This document shows positions 8,848 through 17,988 of a DNA stretch of 64,000 bases, in pieces. Origin of the DNA: an uncultured Acetobacteraceae bacterium (GTDB taxonomy: Bacteria > Pseudomonadota > Alphaproteobacteria > Acetobacterales > Acetobacteraceae); contig CAIVPZ010000091.1 in assembly GCA_903907955.1 (NCBI GenBank), forward strand, positions 28,136 through 92,135, in the 5' to 3' direction. How positions within the stretch are numbered: position 1 is the first letter of the stretch; the number at the start of each line of letters is the position of its first letter. The notes below the pieces were generated by a model that did no database searches, was not told where the DNA came from, and saw nothing but the letters and a program-made list of their open reading frames with translations. A program made the translations under genes and the position numbers.

Positions 8848-9746
8848 CGCCGCCGCCCCGGCCACGACGCGCAGGCCACGCCGCCGAGAATCAATGCCGA
8901 ACCGGCGAGCAGATCGGCGTCGAGCGGCTCCGCCAGCCACCAGGTTGACAGCAGCAGCCCCAGCGCCGGCGTGGCCAGCAACCCCACCGATGCCAGCATG
9001 GCCGGCAGCGCCGCCGCCGCGGCCATGATGCACCAGGTGCCACCCGGCCCGGCCAGCGCACCGGTATAGACCAGTGCCCCGACCGAAGCCGCCGGCCAGG
9101 CGCCGAAGCCGCCGCCCTCCAGCAGCGCCAGCGGTACGAGCAGCAACGTGGCAATGCCGAAACACCAGGGCAGCAACGCCAGCATCCCGCCCCGCGGCGG
9201 CGCACGCCGCACCACCGTCAGCGCGACGGCAAACCCCAGCCCGGCGCCAAGCAGCAGGACATGCCCGGTCAGCACCCCCGGCGCCGACCAGTCGATCGCC
9301 CAGGGACCCATCAGAACCACTACCCCGGCCAGTCCCAGCGCCGTGGCCAGCCATCGCCGCGGCGGGATAGGTTCGTGCAGCACCAGCATGGCGAGCGGCA
9401 CGATCCAGATGGTGGTGACGTTCGACAGGATGGCGCTGCGACCGGCCGGCACCCAGGCCATCGCCGCATGGGTCAGGGCAAAGAACCCGGCGAGCTGAAA
9501 CACCCCCACGGCAAACACCGCCGGCAGATCGCGCCGCGCCGGCAGGCGCAGCCGGCCCAGCGCCCCCAGCACCAGCAGCGCCGTCAGTGCCGAGCCGCCC
9601 GCCCGCCCCACCGCGAACCACAGCGGCGAGGCCCCGGCGGTGATGGCGGCCTTGGTGACCGGCCAGGCGCTGCTGAGCAGCACCACCGATCCGGCGAGCT
9701 GCGCCAGCCCGAGCGCCGGAATGCGCGCCGCGGCATGCGTGCGCAA
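8844..9746 (-). CDS. EamA-family drug/metabolite transporter
   Basis: A 300-aa integral membrane protein with about ten hydrophobic segments arranged as two EamA repeats (about 10-145 and 155-295). The N-terminus (LGLAQLAGSVVLLSSAWPVTKAAI) and the internal AILSNVTTIWIVPLAMLVLHEP are typical of the DMT superfamily. Members export amino acids, metabolites or drugs; the substrate is not predictable from sequence. It sits between cobL and the hydrolase on the minus strand and overlaps the latter by four bases. There are only four bases between the CobL stop and this gene's start region, so it may belong to the cobL transcript. Confidence 0.88.
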   Translation of the reverse strand: MRTHAAARIPALGLAQLAGSVVLLSSAWPVTKAAITAGASPLWFAVGRAGGSALTALLVLGALGRLRLPARRDLPAVFAVGVFQLAGFFALTHAAMAWVPAGRSAILSNVTTIWIVPLAMLVLHEPIPPRRWLATALGLAGVVVLMGPWAIDWSAPGVLTGHVLLLGAGLGFAVALTVVRRAPPRGGMLALLPWCFGIATLLLVPLALLEGGGFGAWPAASVGALVYTGALAGPGGTWCIMAAAAALPAMLASVGLLATPALGLLLSTWWLAEPLDADLLAGSALILGGVACASWPGRRR

Positions 9747-9750
9747 GCGC

Positions 9751-10947
9751 CTAACCCGGCTTGCCGGCGGCCAGGATGGTCACCGGCATGGCCGTTCGCC
9801 ACACATCGAACCGCCCCAGTTGCCCGGCATGCGCCACCGCCAGCCGGGTCAGCGTTCCGCCGATGCGCGCCTGCCACGTTGTCAGCAGCGCCTCGCTTTG
9901 CAAGGTCACCGCGTTGGCCACCAGCCGGCCGCCGGGACGCAGCGCCTGCCAGCAGGTTTCCAGCACCCCCGCGACGGTCACGCCGCCGCCGATGAACACG
10001 GCGTCCGGCGTTGCCAGCCCGGCCAGCGCTTCGGGGGCGCTGCCGGCCACCAGATGCAGGCCCGGCACCCCCAGCGCGTCGCGGTTATGCGCGATCAGCG
10101 CCTGGCGCGACTCGTCGGCCTCGATGGCGATGGCGCGGCAGGACGGATGGCAGCGCATCCATTCGATGCCGATCGAGCCGCTGCCGGCGCCGACATCCCA
10201 CAGCAGCTCCCCCGGCAGCGGCGCCAGGAGGGCGAGCGTCACCGCGCGCACGTCGCGCTTGGTGAGCTGCCCGTCATGCCGGTAGGCGTCGTCCGGCAGG
10301 CCGGCCAGCCCCGACCGGCAAGGCCCACCCTGGCATTCCACCGCCATCACCAGCAGCCCGGCGCATTGCGCGTGCGGCCAGTCGGCGGCGCTGCTCTCCA
10401 GCCGCCGCTCCCGCGCACCGCCCATGTGTTCGAGCACCACCAGCCGGCTCGCGCCGAAGCCGCCATCGCGCAGCAGGCGCGCCAGCCGCGCCGGGTCGCC
10501 GCCGCCGCCGGCCAGCACCAGCAGCCGGGCGCCGGGATGCAGGTGGCGGTGCACCTGCTCCAGCGGGCGGCCGGTGGCGCTGAGCACCAGCACCTCCTGC
10601 AGCGGCCAGCCGAGCCGGGCGGCAGCCAGCGAGGCGGCGGAGGGGGCCGGCAGCACCCGCATCTCCACCGCCGGCAGCAGCCGCGCCAGCGTCGCGCCGA
10701 CGCCCCAGAACATCGGGTCGCCGCTGGCCAGCACGCATACCGGCCGGCCGCGCCGCGCCAGCACCGGTTCGGCGGAGAACGGACTCGGCCAGGCCAGACG
10801 TTCCTGTCCCGGCACGCCGGGCACCATGGCGAGGTGGCGCGGCCCGCCGATCAGCACCGCAGCGTCGGCGATCGCCGCCCGCGCAGCGGTGCCCAGGCCG
10901 TCCATGCCGTCCTCGCCGATGCCCACCACGGTGAGCCATGCCGTCAT
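9751..10947 (-). CDS. cobL: Precorrin-6Y C5,15-methyltransferase (decarboxylating), CbiE-CbiT fusion
   Basis: A 398-aa fusion. The N-terminal CbiE half (about 1-205) opens with [20 protein letters not shown] and has the [13 protein letters not shown] tetrapyrrole-methylase motif. The C-terminal CbiT half (about 220-398) has the SAM-binding motif [16 protein letters not shown]. The enzyme methylates C5 and C15 and decarboxylates C12 of precorrin-6B in the aerobic route. The start at 10947 was chosen from the family N-terminus; the longer ORF adds 35 unlike residues. It is divergent from cobH-cobJ across about 100 bp, in which I found no cobalamin riboswitch. Confidence 0.95.
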   Translation of the reverse strand: MTAWLTVVGIGEDGMDGLGTAARAAIADAAVLIGGPRHLAMVPGVPGQERLAWPSPFSAEPVLARRGRPVCVLASGDPMFWGVGATLARLLPAVEMRVLPAPSAASLAAARLGWPLQEVLVLSATGRPLEQVHRHLHPGARLLVLAGGGGDPARLARLLRDGGFGASRLVVLEHMGGARERRLESSAADWPHAQCAGLLVMAVECQGGPCRSGLAGLPDDAYRHDGQLTKRDVRAVTLALLAPLPGELLWDVGAGSGSIGIEWMRCHPSCRAIAIEADESRQALIAHNRDALGVPGLHLVAGSAPEALAGLATPDAVFIGGGVTVAGVLETCWQALRPGGRLVANAVTLQSEALLTTWQARIGGTLTRLAVAHAGQLGRFDVWRTAMPVTILAAGKPG

Positions 10948-11050
10948 GGTCGCTGCTCCCTCCGCCCGCTGCCGGCGGTGATAGGGGAATGCCGCCGCCG
11001 GCGAAACCGTGCTAGCCGGTGCGTCCGTCTCCCCAGTTCCGGACCGTCCC

Positions 11051-11677
11051 ATGATCGACTACCGCCGCGACGCGCACGATATCTACGCCCGCTCCTTCGC
11101 CATCATCCGTGCCGAGGCCGATCTGGCGCGCATTCCGCCCGACCTGGAGAAGCTCGCGGTGCGGCTGGCGCATGCCAGCGGCATGCCGGACGTGATCGAC
11201 GACCTGCTGTTCTCGCCCGGCGCCGGCACCGCCGGCCGGGCGGCGCTGGCCGCCGGCGCGCCGGTGCTGTGCGATTGCCGGATGGTCGATGTCGGCATCA
11301 CCCGCGCCCGCCTGCGCGCCGGCAACCAGGTGATCTGCACGCTGAACGACCCCGAAGTGCCCGAACTGGCCAGGCGGATCGGCAACACCCGCTCGGCGGC
11401 GGCGGTGGATTTGTGGCAGCCGCACCTCGCCGGCGCGGTGGTGGCGATCGGCAATGCGCCGACCGCGCTTTACCGGCTGCTCGAACTGCTCGACGCCGGC
11501 GCGCCGAAGCCGGCGCTGATCATCGGCGTGCCGGTGGGCTTCGTCGGCGCGGCGGAATCGAAGGCGGCGCTGGCGGCGGACAGTCGCGGCGTGCCGTTCG
11601 TCACCGTGCGCGGCCGGCGCGGCGGCAGCGCCATGGCGGGCGCGGCGGTGAACGCGCTGGCGATGGAGCACGAATAG
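11051..11677 (+). CDS. cobH: Precorrin-8X methylmutase
   Basis: A 208-aa CobH/CbiC protein, [20 protein letters not shown] at the start and [15 protein letters not shown] near residue 137, with [13 protein letters not shown] near 158. It moves the methyl group from C11 to C12, converting precorrin-8X to hydrogenobyrinate. The catalytic His of the family lies in the [12 protein letters not shown] segment. Its stop codon is immediately followed by the ATG of cobJ, so the two form an operon. Confidence 0.96.
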   Translation: MIDYRRDAHDIYARSFAIIRAEADLARIPPDLEKLAVRLAHASGMPDVIDDLLFSPGAGTAGRAALAAGAPVLCDCRMVDVGITRARLRAGNQVICTLNDPEVPELARRIGNTRSAAAVDLWQPHLAGAVVAIGNAPTALYRLLELLDAGAPKPALIIGVPVGFVGAAESKAALAADSRGVPFVTVRGRRGGSAMAGAAVNALAMEHE

Positions 11678-12463
11678 ATGCCGCAAGGCCGGCTGGCGGT
11701 GGTGGGCCTCGGCCCCGGCGATGCCGCGCTGATGGCCCCGGCCGCGCGGGCGGAGCTGGACCGCGCCCAGGACATCGTCGGCTACACCACCTATGTGCGG
11801 CTGGCCGGTCCGTTCGCGCCCGGCCAGATCGTGCACGAATCGGACAACCGCCACGAGTTGCAGCGGGCGCGCGCGGCGTTCGCGCTGGCGGCGCAGGGGC
11901 GACGGGTGGCGGTGGTGTCCTCCGGCGACCCCGGCGTGTTCGCCATGGCGGCGGCGGTGCTGGAAGTGCTGGACACGACGGACGATCCGGGGTGGCGGGC
12001 GGTGGAACTGGCGATCCTGCCCGGCATTTCGGCCGCCCAGGCGGCGGCGGCGCTGGCTGGCGCGCCGCTCGGGCATGATTTCTGCGTGGTTTCCCTGTCG
12101 GACAACCTCAAGCCGTGGGAGGTGATCGAGCGGCGGCTGGAGGCGGCGGCGGCGGCGGATTTCGTGCTGGCACTGTACAATCCCGTGTCGCTGGCGCGGC
12201 CCTGGCAGTTCGACCGCGCGCTCGATCTGCTGCGCCGCCACCGTGCAGCGGCCACGCCGGTGGTGCTGGGCCGCGATGTCGGCCGGCCCGGCGAGTCGCT
12301 GACCGTCACCAGCATCGGCGCAATGCGGGCGGCGGCGGTGGACATGCGCACGGTGGTGATCGTCGGGTCGTCGCAGACGCGCACGGTGGCGCGGGCGGAC
12401 GGCTCGTCCTGGGTGTATACGCCGCGATCCTACCGGGACGTGCCGCCGGGGGAAACCGGGTGA
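11678..12463 (+). CDS. cobJ: Precorrin-3B C17-methyltransferase
   Basis: A 261-aa tetrapyrrole methylase. Visible motifs are VVGLGPGDAALMAPAA at the N-terminus (SAM site), VVSSGDPGVFAMAAAVLE near residue 77, LPGISAAQAAAALAGAPLGHDF near 110 and LALYNPVSLARPWQ near 163. It methylates C17 with ring contraction during corrin formation. It directly abuts cobH (stop and start adjacent). No CobG or CbiG fusion is present. Confidence 0.96.
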   Translation: MPQGRLAVVGLGPGDAALMAPAARAELDRAQDIVGYTTYVRLAGPFAPGQIVHESDNRHELQRARAAFALAAQGRRVAVVSSGDPGVFAMAAAVLEVLDTTDDPGWRAVELAILPGISAAQAAAALAGAPLGHDFCVVSLSDNLKPWEVIERRLEAAAAADFVLALYNPVSLARPWQFDRALDLLRRHRAAATPVVLGRDVGRPGESLTVTSIGAMRAAAVDMRTVVIVGSSQTRTVARADGSSWVYTPRSYRDVPPGETG

Positions 12464-12557
12464 CCAGTTCAGGCGGCGATGCGCTCCGCCCGAACGCCGC
12501 CTTTTTCCCGGGCGTGACCCGGGGATTGCACGGCTGCCTTCGACCGTCCGGCCTGCC

Positions 12558-13187
12558 CTATTTCTTGTCCGTGCCGCCCGGTGCCGGGGGTGCGTTCCGC
12601 TGCGCTTCGGCCAACTGGCGGCGCAGATTGTCCACCTCGTCGCGCAGTGCCGAGACTTCCTCCTCGATGTTTTCCGCCGGGCGCGGTTCGCCGCCCTCCG
12701 GGGGATGATAGAACGGCGTGAACAGGCTCATGGCACGCTCGACCATCGCCATGTTCTGCCGGCTCACTTCATCGATGCCGAAAGGAAAGAAATTGCCCAT
12801 GGTCTGCTTCACCGCGGTGCGCATCTGCTCCTGCTGATGCGCGAAGGTGGTCAGCGCCTGTTCCAGGTAGCGCGGCACCAGCGTCTGCACCGAGTTGCCG
12901 TAGAAGCCGATGAGCTGGCGGAGGAAGCCGGTGGGCAGCAGGTTGCGGCCCTTGTTTTCCTCCTCGACGATGATCTGGGTCAGCACGCTGCGGGTGATGT
13001 CGTCGCCGGTCTTGGCGTCGTAGACCACGAAATCGCGGCCCGCATGTACCATCTCGGCAAGGTTGTCGAGCGTGATATAGCTGGAGCTTTCGGTATTGTA
13101 CAAGCGCCGGTTAGCGTATTTCTTGACGACGACGGGTGGCTTCTCGGTGGAAGACGCACCGCCGTTGGTCTGGGCTGCCTGCGACAT
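12558..13187 (-). CDS. phaR: Polyhydroxyalkanoate synthesis repressor PhaR
   Basis: A 209-aa protein. The N-terminal PHB_acc_N DNA-binding domain (VVVKKYANRRLYNTESSSYI) is at about 19-38, followed by LAEMVHAGRDFVVYDAKTG and two PHB_acc repeats (FLRQLIGFYGNSVQTLVPRY and a following Gln-rich helix). A coiled-coil tail occupies about 172-195. PhaR senses PHA granules and represses phasin and PHA genes. It is divergent from the small ORF and PhaC-like gene at 13332-14797, which fits local control. Confidence 0.95.
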   Translation of the reverse strand: MSQAAQTNGGASSTEKPPVVVKKYANRRLYNTESSSYITLDNLAEMVHAGRDFVVYDAKTGDDITRSVLTQIIVEEENKGRNLLPTGFLRQLIGFYGNSVQTLVPRYLEQALTTFAHQQEQMRTAVKQTMGNFFPFGIDEVSRQNMAMVERAMSLFTPFYHPPEGGEPRPAENIEEEVSALRDEVDNLRRQLAEAQRNAPPAPGGTDKK

Positions 13188-13331
13188 TCGTGCCCCCGGG
13201 GCGCTGGACGATGATGAAAATGGTTGGGACCGGATGGTAGCATGCGGCGCCGCAACATCCAAAACTCTGTCCGCCCTGCTATGGTGCGCCCTGGCCGGGC
13301 TGTCGGCCCATCGCAGGAGGGTGGATGACAG

Positions 13332-13547
13332 ATGACGCCCGGCGATCGGTCCGACCCGCCCCCAGGCGATCCGGCTGGCGAGGATCTGCAGGGGCTGGCG
13401 CGCGACTGGATCACCCTGTGGCAGAGCGAACTGGCCGCGCTGGCGGTGGATCGCGAGGCGCAGGAGACCTGGCATGTGCTGCTGTCGCTGTGGGCGGGGG
13501 CGGCGGGGGGCGATGATCAGCGGCCTGCCCCGGGGGATGCCGGATGA
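13332..13547 (+). CDS. Small protein upstream of PhaC-like gene
   Basis: A 71-aa ORF preceded by AGGAGGG at 13314-13320. The middle (DWITLWQSELAALAVDREAQ, then ETWHVLLSLWAGAA) reads as two amphipathic helices with regularly spaced Trp/Leu; the ends are Pro/Gly/Asp-rich. Its ATGA stop overlaps the start of the PhaC-like gene, so the two are translationally coupled. I do not recognise a family. By position it could be a granule-associated or PhaE-like accessory subunit, but this is inference. The alternative reading in the +1 frame (13325) is Arg-rich and less convincing. Confidence 0.6.
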   Translation: MTPGDRSDPPPGDPAGEDLQGLARDWITLWQSELAALAVDREAQETWHVLLSLWAGAAGGDDQRPAPGDAG

Positions 13548-14797
13548 GCCAGCCGGGCAGCGCGGCGCCGGGTCCGCTGCTGCGGCGCGGCCCGCGCCCG
13601 CTGCTGCTGCACCTGATGCTCGCGATGCTGAAGTCGAGCAGCTCCGTCAGCGCGTCGCAGACCTTGAACGGCGCCTGGCCGGGCTGGAGCGAAGCCGGGG
13701 CTGAGCAGGCGCGCCGTATCGCCGAGGCGGTGCAGCACGCTGCCGGCCAGCCTGCCACCGGTCAGCCTGCCGCGTTTCCTCACGCGGTTATGATGGAAGC
13801 CTTGCGTCAGGACCGCGATCTGATCGCCGGCATCGCCGCCTATCGGCGCCATCCCTGGCGGCGCGAACTGGACGATCCGCCGGCGCTGTGGCGCGAGGGC
13901 GGCAGCCGCCTGCTGGATTTCGGCGGCGACGCCGCCGCGGGGCCGACGCTGCTGCTGGTGCCGAGCCTGGTCAACCGCGCCAGCGTGCTCGATCTCGCGC
14001 CGGGGCGGTCGATGGTGCGCTTCCTGGCCGGGCAGGGGCTGCGGGTGCTGCTGCTGGACTGGGGCTGGCCGGGCGAGCTGGAGCGGCGGTTTTCCCTTAC
14101 CGACTACATCGCCGGGCGGCTGGAACGGGCGCTGATGGCGGTGGGCGGGCGGGTGGTGCTGGCCGGCTATTGCATGGGCGGGTTGCTGGCCGTCGCGGCG
14201 GCGCAGCGCCGGCCGGACCTGGTGGCGGCGCTGGCGCTGCTGGCCACCCCGTGGGACTTTCACGCCGCCGATCCCGGGCGCGCCGGCGAGATGGCCCGGC
14301 TGGTGCCGCTGCTGGAGCCGGCCATGGCCTTCGCCGGCACGCTGCCGGTCGACATGCTGCAGATGCTGTTCGCCATGCTCGACCCGTTCGGTGTCGCCGC
14401 CAAATACCGCGCTTTCGCCCGGTTGGATCAGGACGGCGCGCGCGCCCGGCTGTTCGTGGCGCTGGAGGACTGGTTGAACGACGGCGTGCCGCTGGCCGCC
14501 CCGGTGGCGCGCGAATGCCTGACCGGCTGGTACGGCGCCAACACCCCGGGGCGCGGCACCTGGACGGTGGCCGGGCTGGCGGTTGCGCCGGCGGCGCTCG
14601 ACCTGCCGTGCTTCGTCGCCGTGCCGGGGCGCGACCGCATCGTGCCGCCGGAGAGCGCCCGCCCGCTCGCCGCGGCGATCCGTGGCGCGGTGCTGCACGA
14701 GCCGGCGGCGGGGCATATCGGCATGGCGGCGGGCTCGGCGGCCGAGGCGGCGCTGTGGCGGCCGCTGCTGGGCTGGGTGCGCGGGCTGTCAGGTTAA
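13544..14797 (+). CDS. PHA synthase-like alpha/beta-hydrolase protein (PhaC family)
   Basis: A 417-aa protein with the PhaC lipase-like box GYCMGG, in which Cys (C210) replaces the usual Ser. The acid D364 (GRDRIVPP) and base H391 (AGHIGM) complete the PhaC-type triad, and LLDWGWP near 170 matches the PhaC core. Its length is nearer class III PhaC (about 350-400 aa) than class I (about 560-600 aa), and the first 80 residues are low-complexity. PhaC polymerises hydroxyacyl-CoA into storage polyester. Its neighbours are phaR (divergent) and a coupled small ORF. Whether it is a catalytic synthase or a paralogue cannot be settled here. Confidence 0.82.
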   Translation: MSQPGSAAPGPLLRRGPRPLLLHLMLAMLKSSSSVSASQTLNGAWPGWSEAGAEQARRIAEAVQHAAGQPATGQPAAFPHAVMMEALRQDRDLIAGIAAYRRHPWRRELDDPPALWREGGSRLLDFGGDAAAGPTLLLVPSLVNRASVLDLAPGRSMVRFLAGQGLRVLLLDWGWPGELERRFSLTDYIAGRLERALMAVGGRVVLAGYCMGGLLAVAAAQRRPDLVAALALLATPWDFHAADPGRAGEMARLVPLLEPAMAFAGTLPVDMLQMLFAMLDPFGVAAKYRAFARLDQDGARARLFVALEDWLNDGVPLAAPVARECLTGWYGANTPGRGTWTVAGLAVAPAALDLPCFVAVPGRDRIVPPESARPLAAAIRGAVLHEPAAGHIGMAAGSAAEAALWRPLLGWVRGLSG

Positions 14798-14855
14798 GCG
14801 GCGCCCGGCCGGCGCTCTGCTTATACTGCCAATGCGGCCCGGCCGCTGGCCCTGG

Positions 14856-15176
14856 TCATTGGCCGCGCTGCTGAAGCACGCGGTCGGCCCAGGCTTCGAG
14901 CCGCTTTGCCTCGGTGTTCAGGGTGCCGACGCGCGCGCCGAGAGCGCCGAGATTGGCGTTGTACGATTGCAGCGACCCGTTCAACGCCTGCACGCTGCCG
15001 CGCAGCGTGCCGAGCGCGCCGCGCCAGCCCTCGACCGCCTCGCGCTGCGCCGCCAGCGCCAGCTGCAGCGCCGCCAGTGCCCGGCGCAGCCGCTCCTGCG
15101 GGTCTTCGCGCGGCGGCGCAGCCGCGGCCGGGCGGGTGGGGAAGGGGATGACGATGGCGGTGCTCGACGGGGGCAT
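14856..15176 (-). CDS. Small coiled-coil protein of unknown function
   Basis: A 106-aa ORF starting MPPSSTAIVIPF, with GGAG nine bases upstream of the 15176 ATG; ATGs at 15185 and 15212 are alternatives. After a Pro/Ala-rich N-terminus, residues about 30-105 form a continuous Ala/Leu-rich helix with heptad-like spacing (ALGTLRGSVQALNGSLQSYN, then LGALGARVGTLNTEAKRLEA). No signal peptide or known domain is seen. It is convergent with the PhaC-like gene. A phasin-like granule role is conceivable from its position and helical character but is not supported by a motif. Confidence 0.6.
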   Translation of the reverse strand: MPPSSTAIVIPFPTRPAAAAPPREDPQERLRRALAALQLALAAQREAVEGWRGALGTLRGSVQALNGSLQSYNANLGALGARVGTLNTEAKRLEAWADRVLQQRGQ

Positions 15177-15328
15177 GCGACGCATCTCCGCAGACGGGAC
15201 GATAGTTAACAAACCATGAATCGGATCAGCGTGCGAGAGAAAAGTCGTGGATCGGCGCGGCCGGGCGGGAGGATGCCGGCGGGCGGCAGGACCTGTATGC
15301 TGTCGGTTCCTTCACTGCGATCGGGACC

Positions 15329-16627
15329 ATGGAAGCCGCACTCGACATCGCCGTCATCCTGTTGCTGATCGGTCTGAACGGCCTGTTCGCCCTCAGCGAG
15401 CTGGCCCTGGTTTCGGCCAACCGGGCGCGCCTGGACGTGATGGTGCGCAAGGGCGTGCCCGGCGCGGTGCTGGCGCGGCGCATGGCGGAGGACCCGCAAC
15501 TGTTCCTGCCCACCGTGCAGGTCGGCATCACCGTGGTGGCGGTGCTGTCGGGGGTGTTCGGCGGCGCCCATGTGGCGGCGTTCCTGACTCCGGTGCTGGA
15601 GGATGTGCCGCTGCTCGCGCCGTTTGCCTCCAGCCTGTCGCTGGCGATCGTGGTGGTTGGCATCACCTATTTTACGCTCGTGCTGGGCGAGCTGGTGCCC
15701 AAGCAACTGGCGCTGCGCGCCCCCGAGCGCACCGCCACCCGGGTGGCCCGGCCGCTGGCGGCGGTGGCGCGGGCGACCCGGCCGGTGGTGTGGGTGCTCG
15801 GCAAGTCCTCCGCCGCCGTGCTGGCGCTGTTCGGTGCCTATCGCGCGGCGCCGAAGACCATCACCGAGGAGGAGCTGAAGGCGCTGCTGGCCGAGGGCGA
15901 GCAGACCGGGGTGCTGGAGACCGGCGAGCGCGACATGATCGAGCGGGTGCTGCGGCTGGCCGACAAGCCGGTGCGCGCCATCATGACGCCGCGCACCGGG
16001 CTGACCTGGATCGACCGCACCGACCCGCCGCGCGAAATCGCCGCCACCCTGAAATCGGCGCCGCACAGCCGCTTCGTGGTGTGCGACGGCAGCGTGGACA
16101 ACGTGGTGGGGGTGGTGCAGGCCAAGGACATCCTGGACGCCATCCTGGACGGCAAGGAATTGTCGATCGGCCCGGCGCTGCGCCAGCCGGTATACATGCC
16201 GGACACGGTGACCGCGCTGGATGCGCTGGAGCGGCTGAAATCCGACCCGCTGGGGCTGGCTCTGGTGCTGGACGAATACGGCAGCTTCGAGGGCGTGGTG
16301 ACCGCGGCGGATGTACTGGAGGCGATCATCGGCGATTCCGGCGACAGCATCGCCTCACCCGGCGCGGGCGCCGAGCCGGCGGAAGGCGAGTTCGTGCTGG
16401 ACGGCATGATGCCGGTGGATGAGGCGAAGGTGCGGCTGGCGCTGCCCGACCTGCCGGCGGAGGGCAGCTATCACACGGTTGCCGGGCTGCTGCTGGCGCT
16501 GCTGCGCCGGGTGCCGCGGCAGGGCGACCGGATCGTGTTCGGCGGCTGGCTGTTCGAGGTGATGGAGATGGATGGGCGGCGGGTGGACCGGGTGCGGGCG
16601 AGCCGGGAGAAGCTGGCGGAGGAGTAG
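15329..16627 (+). CDS. CNNM/CorC (hemolysin C-like) CBS-domain membrane protein
   Basis: A 432-aa protein. The N-terminal DUF21/CNNM membrane domain spans about 1-190, with hydrophobic segments at 5-25, 60-80 and 95-120 and LGELVPKQLALRAPERTA near 125. Two CBS motifs follow (MTPRTGLTWIDR near 220 and a second near 285), then a C-terminal CorC_HlyC domain ending with GGWLFEVMEMDGRRVDRVR. Family members are implicated in magnesium or cobalt efflux; the older hemolysin name is not informative. It is an apparently single gene with no operon partner. Confidence 0.9.
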   Translation: MEAALDIAVILLLIGLNGLFALSELALVSANRARLDVMVRKGVPGAVLARRMAEDPQLFLPTVQVGITVVAVLSGVFGGAHVAAFLTPVLEDVPLLAPFASSLSLAIVVVGITYFTLVLGELVPKQLALRAPERTATRVARPLAAVARATRPVVWVLGKSSAAVLALFGAYRAAPKTITEEELKALLAEGEQTGVLETGERDMIERVLRLADKPVRAIMTPRTGLTWIDRTDPPREIAATLKSAPHSRFVVCDGSVDNVVGVVQAKDILDAILDGKELSIGPALRQPVYMPDTVTALDALERLKSDPLGLALVLDEYGSFEGVVTAADVLEAIIGDSGDSIASPGAGAEPAEGEFVLDGMMPVDEAKVRLALPDLPAEGSYHTVAGLLLALLRRVPRQGDRIVFGGWLFEVMEMDGRRVDRVRASREKLAEE

Positions 16628-16895
16628 TCGGCGGGAGGAAGCCTGGTCCGTGCAACCAACCCCATGCGGTGACAATCGAACACCGATCTGCACAGGAACC
16701 CGGTGAATAACCCTTGAACGGTGAACTTTCAGGCGGTACCATTCCTGTCTGGGTCGCGGAGGCCCGGAGCGCGCCGCCCCGTCAGGAAATAGTCCAGTCA
16801 CAGGGAGGCGGCAGCGCGGGTTGCCAACATGTCGGGAGCGTGGTCATTCCCTGACGCTCCCTCGGTTCATCGCGTTCAACCGGGAGGATGGCAAA

Positions 16896-17942
16896 ATGTG
16901 TCGTGCCTGTTTCATCGTTCCACACGACGTGCTGACCCGCCTTGCCGCAGATCTGTCGCTGTCGAATACAATTCGTCAGAATCTGCTGCATTCCGCCCAG
17001 ATCAGCAGTTTCTTCCGCACATTGCGCGATCAACACACCGCGCTGACGCAGCTCGCCATTGTCCTGCCGTTGCCGGTGCCGCGGATGCCGTTTCCGCGAC
17101 TCCATTTGTTGCCGGCGGATAACGTCTTTGATTGCCATCAAACGGCGTCAACGCCGGGCGCGCCTGTGGACAATCCGGGAAGTTCCGCCGATGCCAAAGC
17201 CAAACGCGCTTTCGACCGTTCACTGTCCGTGGCAAAATTCTACTGGGATAATTTCAAGCGCGATTCCATCGACAATAACCACATGACCCTGGTTTCATCG
17301 GTTCACTATTCCACGCATTTCAACAACGCCTTCTGGAACGGCGCCCAGATGACCTACGGCGACGGCGACGACCAGCTCTTCGTGGACTTCACGCTCGGCG
17401 ATGATGTGATCGGGCACGAACTGACCCACGGCGTTACGCAGCATAGTCTTGGGCTCAACTATTCGGGCGAAGCCGGGGGGCTCAACGAAAGTCTTTCGGA
17501 CGTGTTCGGTTCGATGTTCCGCCAATGGGAGAAAGGCCAGACCGTCGCGCAGGCGGACTGGTTGATCGGCGCGGATATCATGGGGCCGACGGCACAGCAG
17601 AAGGGCTACAAGTGTCTTCGCGACATGGCGGCGCCCAAATCCACCCACGCGCTCGCGGCGCAGCCGGATCACTACTATCCGGGGATTGGCAATCTCGATC
17701 CGCATTATTCCAGCGGCCCGCCCAACCTTGCCTTCTGCAAGGCGTCCATGGCAATTGGCGGAAACAGCTGGGAGAAGGCCGGACAGGTCTGGTACCAGGC
17801 CCTCACGGGCTTCGGCCCGAGCCCGAATATGACCATGCACGATTTCGCCAGCCGGACCCGGTCCCTTGCGCAAAGCCTGTTCCCGACGGATGCTTCGGTT
17901 CATACTGCGGTTGATGGTGCTTGGACCGCTGTTGGTCTGTGA
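16896..17942 (+). CDS. Protealysin-like M4 metalloprotease
   Basis: A 348-aa thermolysin-family (M4) protease. Zinc ligands are H174 and H178 in HELTH, with E175 catalytic, plus E198 in GGLNESLSD. The N-terminus MCRACFIVPHDVL resembles the short (about 50-residue) propeptide of protealysin, and there is no Sec signal peptide. The typical large FTP/PepSY prodomain of secreted thermolysins is missing. The start at 16896 follows a GGGAGGA ribosome site. The next gene downstream encodes an emfourin-like inhibitor, which supports assignment to the protealysin group. Protealysins can act inside the cell or on host proteins. Confidence 0.92.
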   Translation: MCRACFIVPHDVLTRLAADLSLSNTIRQNLLHSAQISSFFRTLRDQHTALTQLAIVLPLPVPRMPFPRLHLLPADNVFDCHQTASTPGAPVDNPGSSADAKAKRAFDRSLSVAKFYWDNFKRDSIDNNHMTLVSSVHYSTHFNNAFWNGAQMTYGDGDDQLFVDFTLGDDVIGHELTHGVTQHSLGLNYSGEAGGLNESLSDVFGSMFRQWEKGQTVAQADWLIGADIMGPTAQQKGYKCLRDMAAPKSTHALAAQPDHYYPGIGNLDPHYSSGPPNLAFCKASMAIGGNSWEKAGQVWYQALTGFGPSPNMTMHDFASRTRSLAQSLFPTDASVHTAVDGAWTAVGL

Positions 17943-17988
17943 GGTCCTGTCATCAGGCGGCCATGCCGGTGCCGGTGGGGAACGGATC

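Noticed and set aside
10948..11050. Possible cobalamin riboswitch between cobL and cobH
   Set aside because: The gap is only about 100 bp and no B12-box or conserved riboswitch core was recognised. The cobT-bluB gap was checked as well with the same result.
9640..12078. 812-aa plus-strand open frame across cobL and cobH
   Set aside because: It overlaps cobL antisense and cobH/cobJ in another frame and is low-complexity; no motif is visible.
13325..13516. Alternative 63-aa ORF overlapping the small PHA-locus gene
   Set aside because: Arg/Gly-rich, with worse start context. The 13332 frame has helices and is coupled to the next gene.
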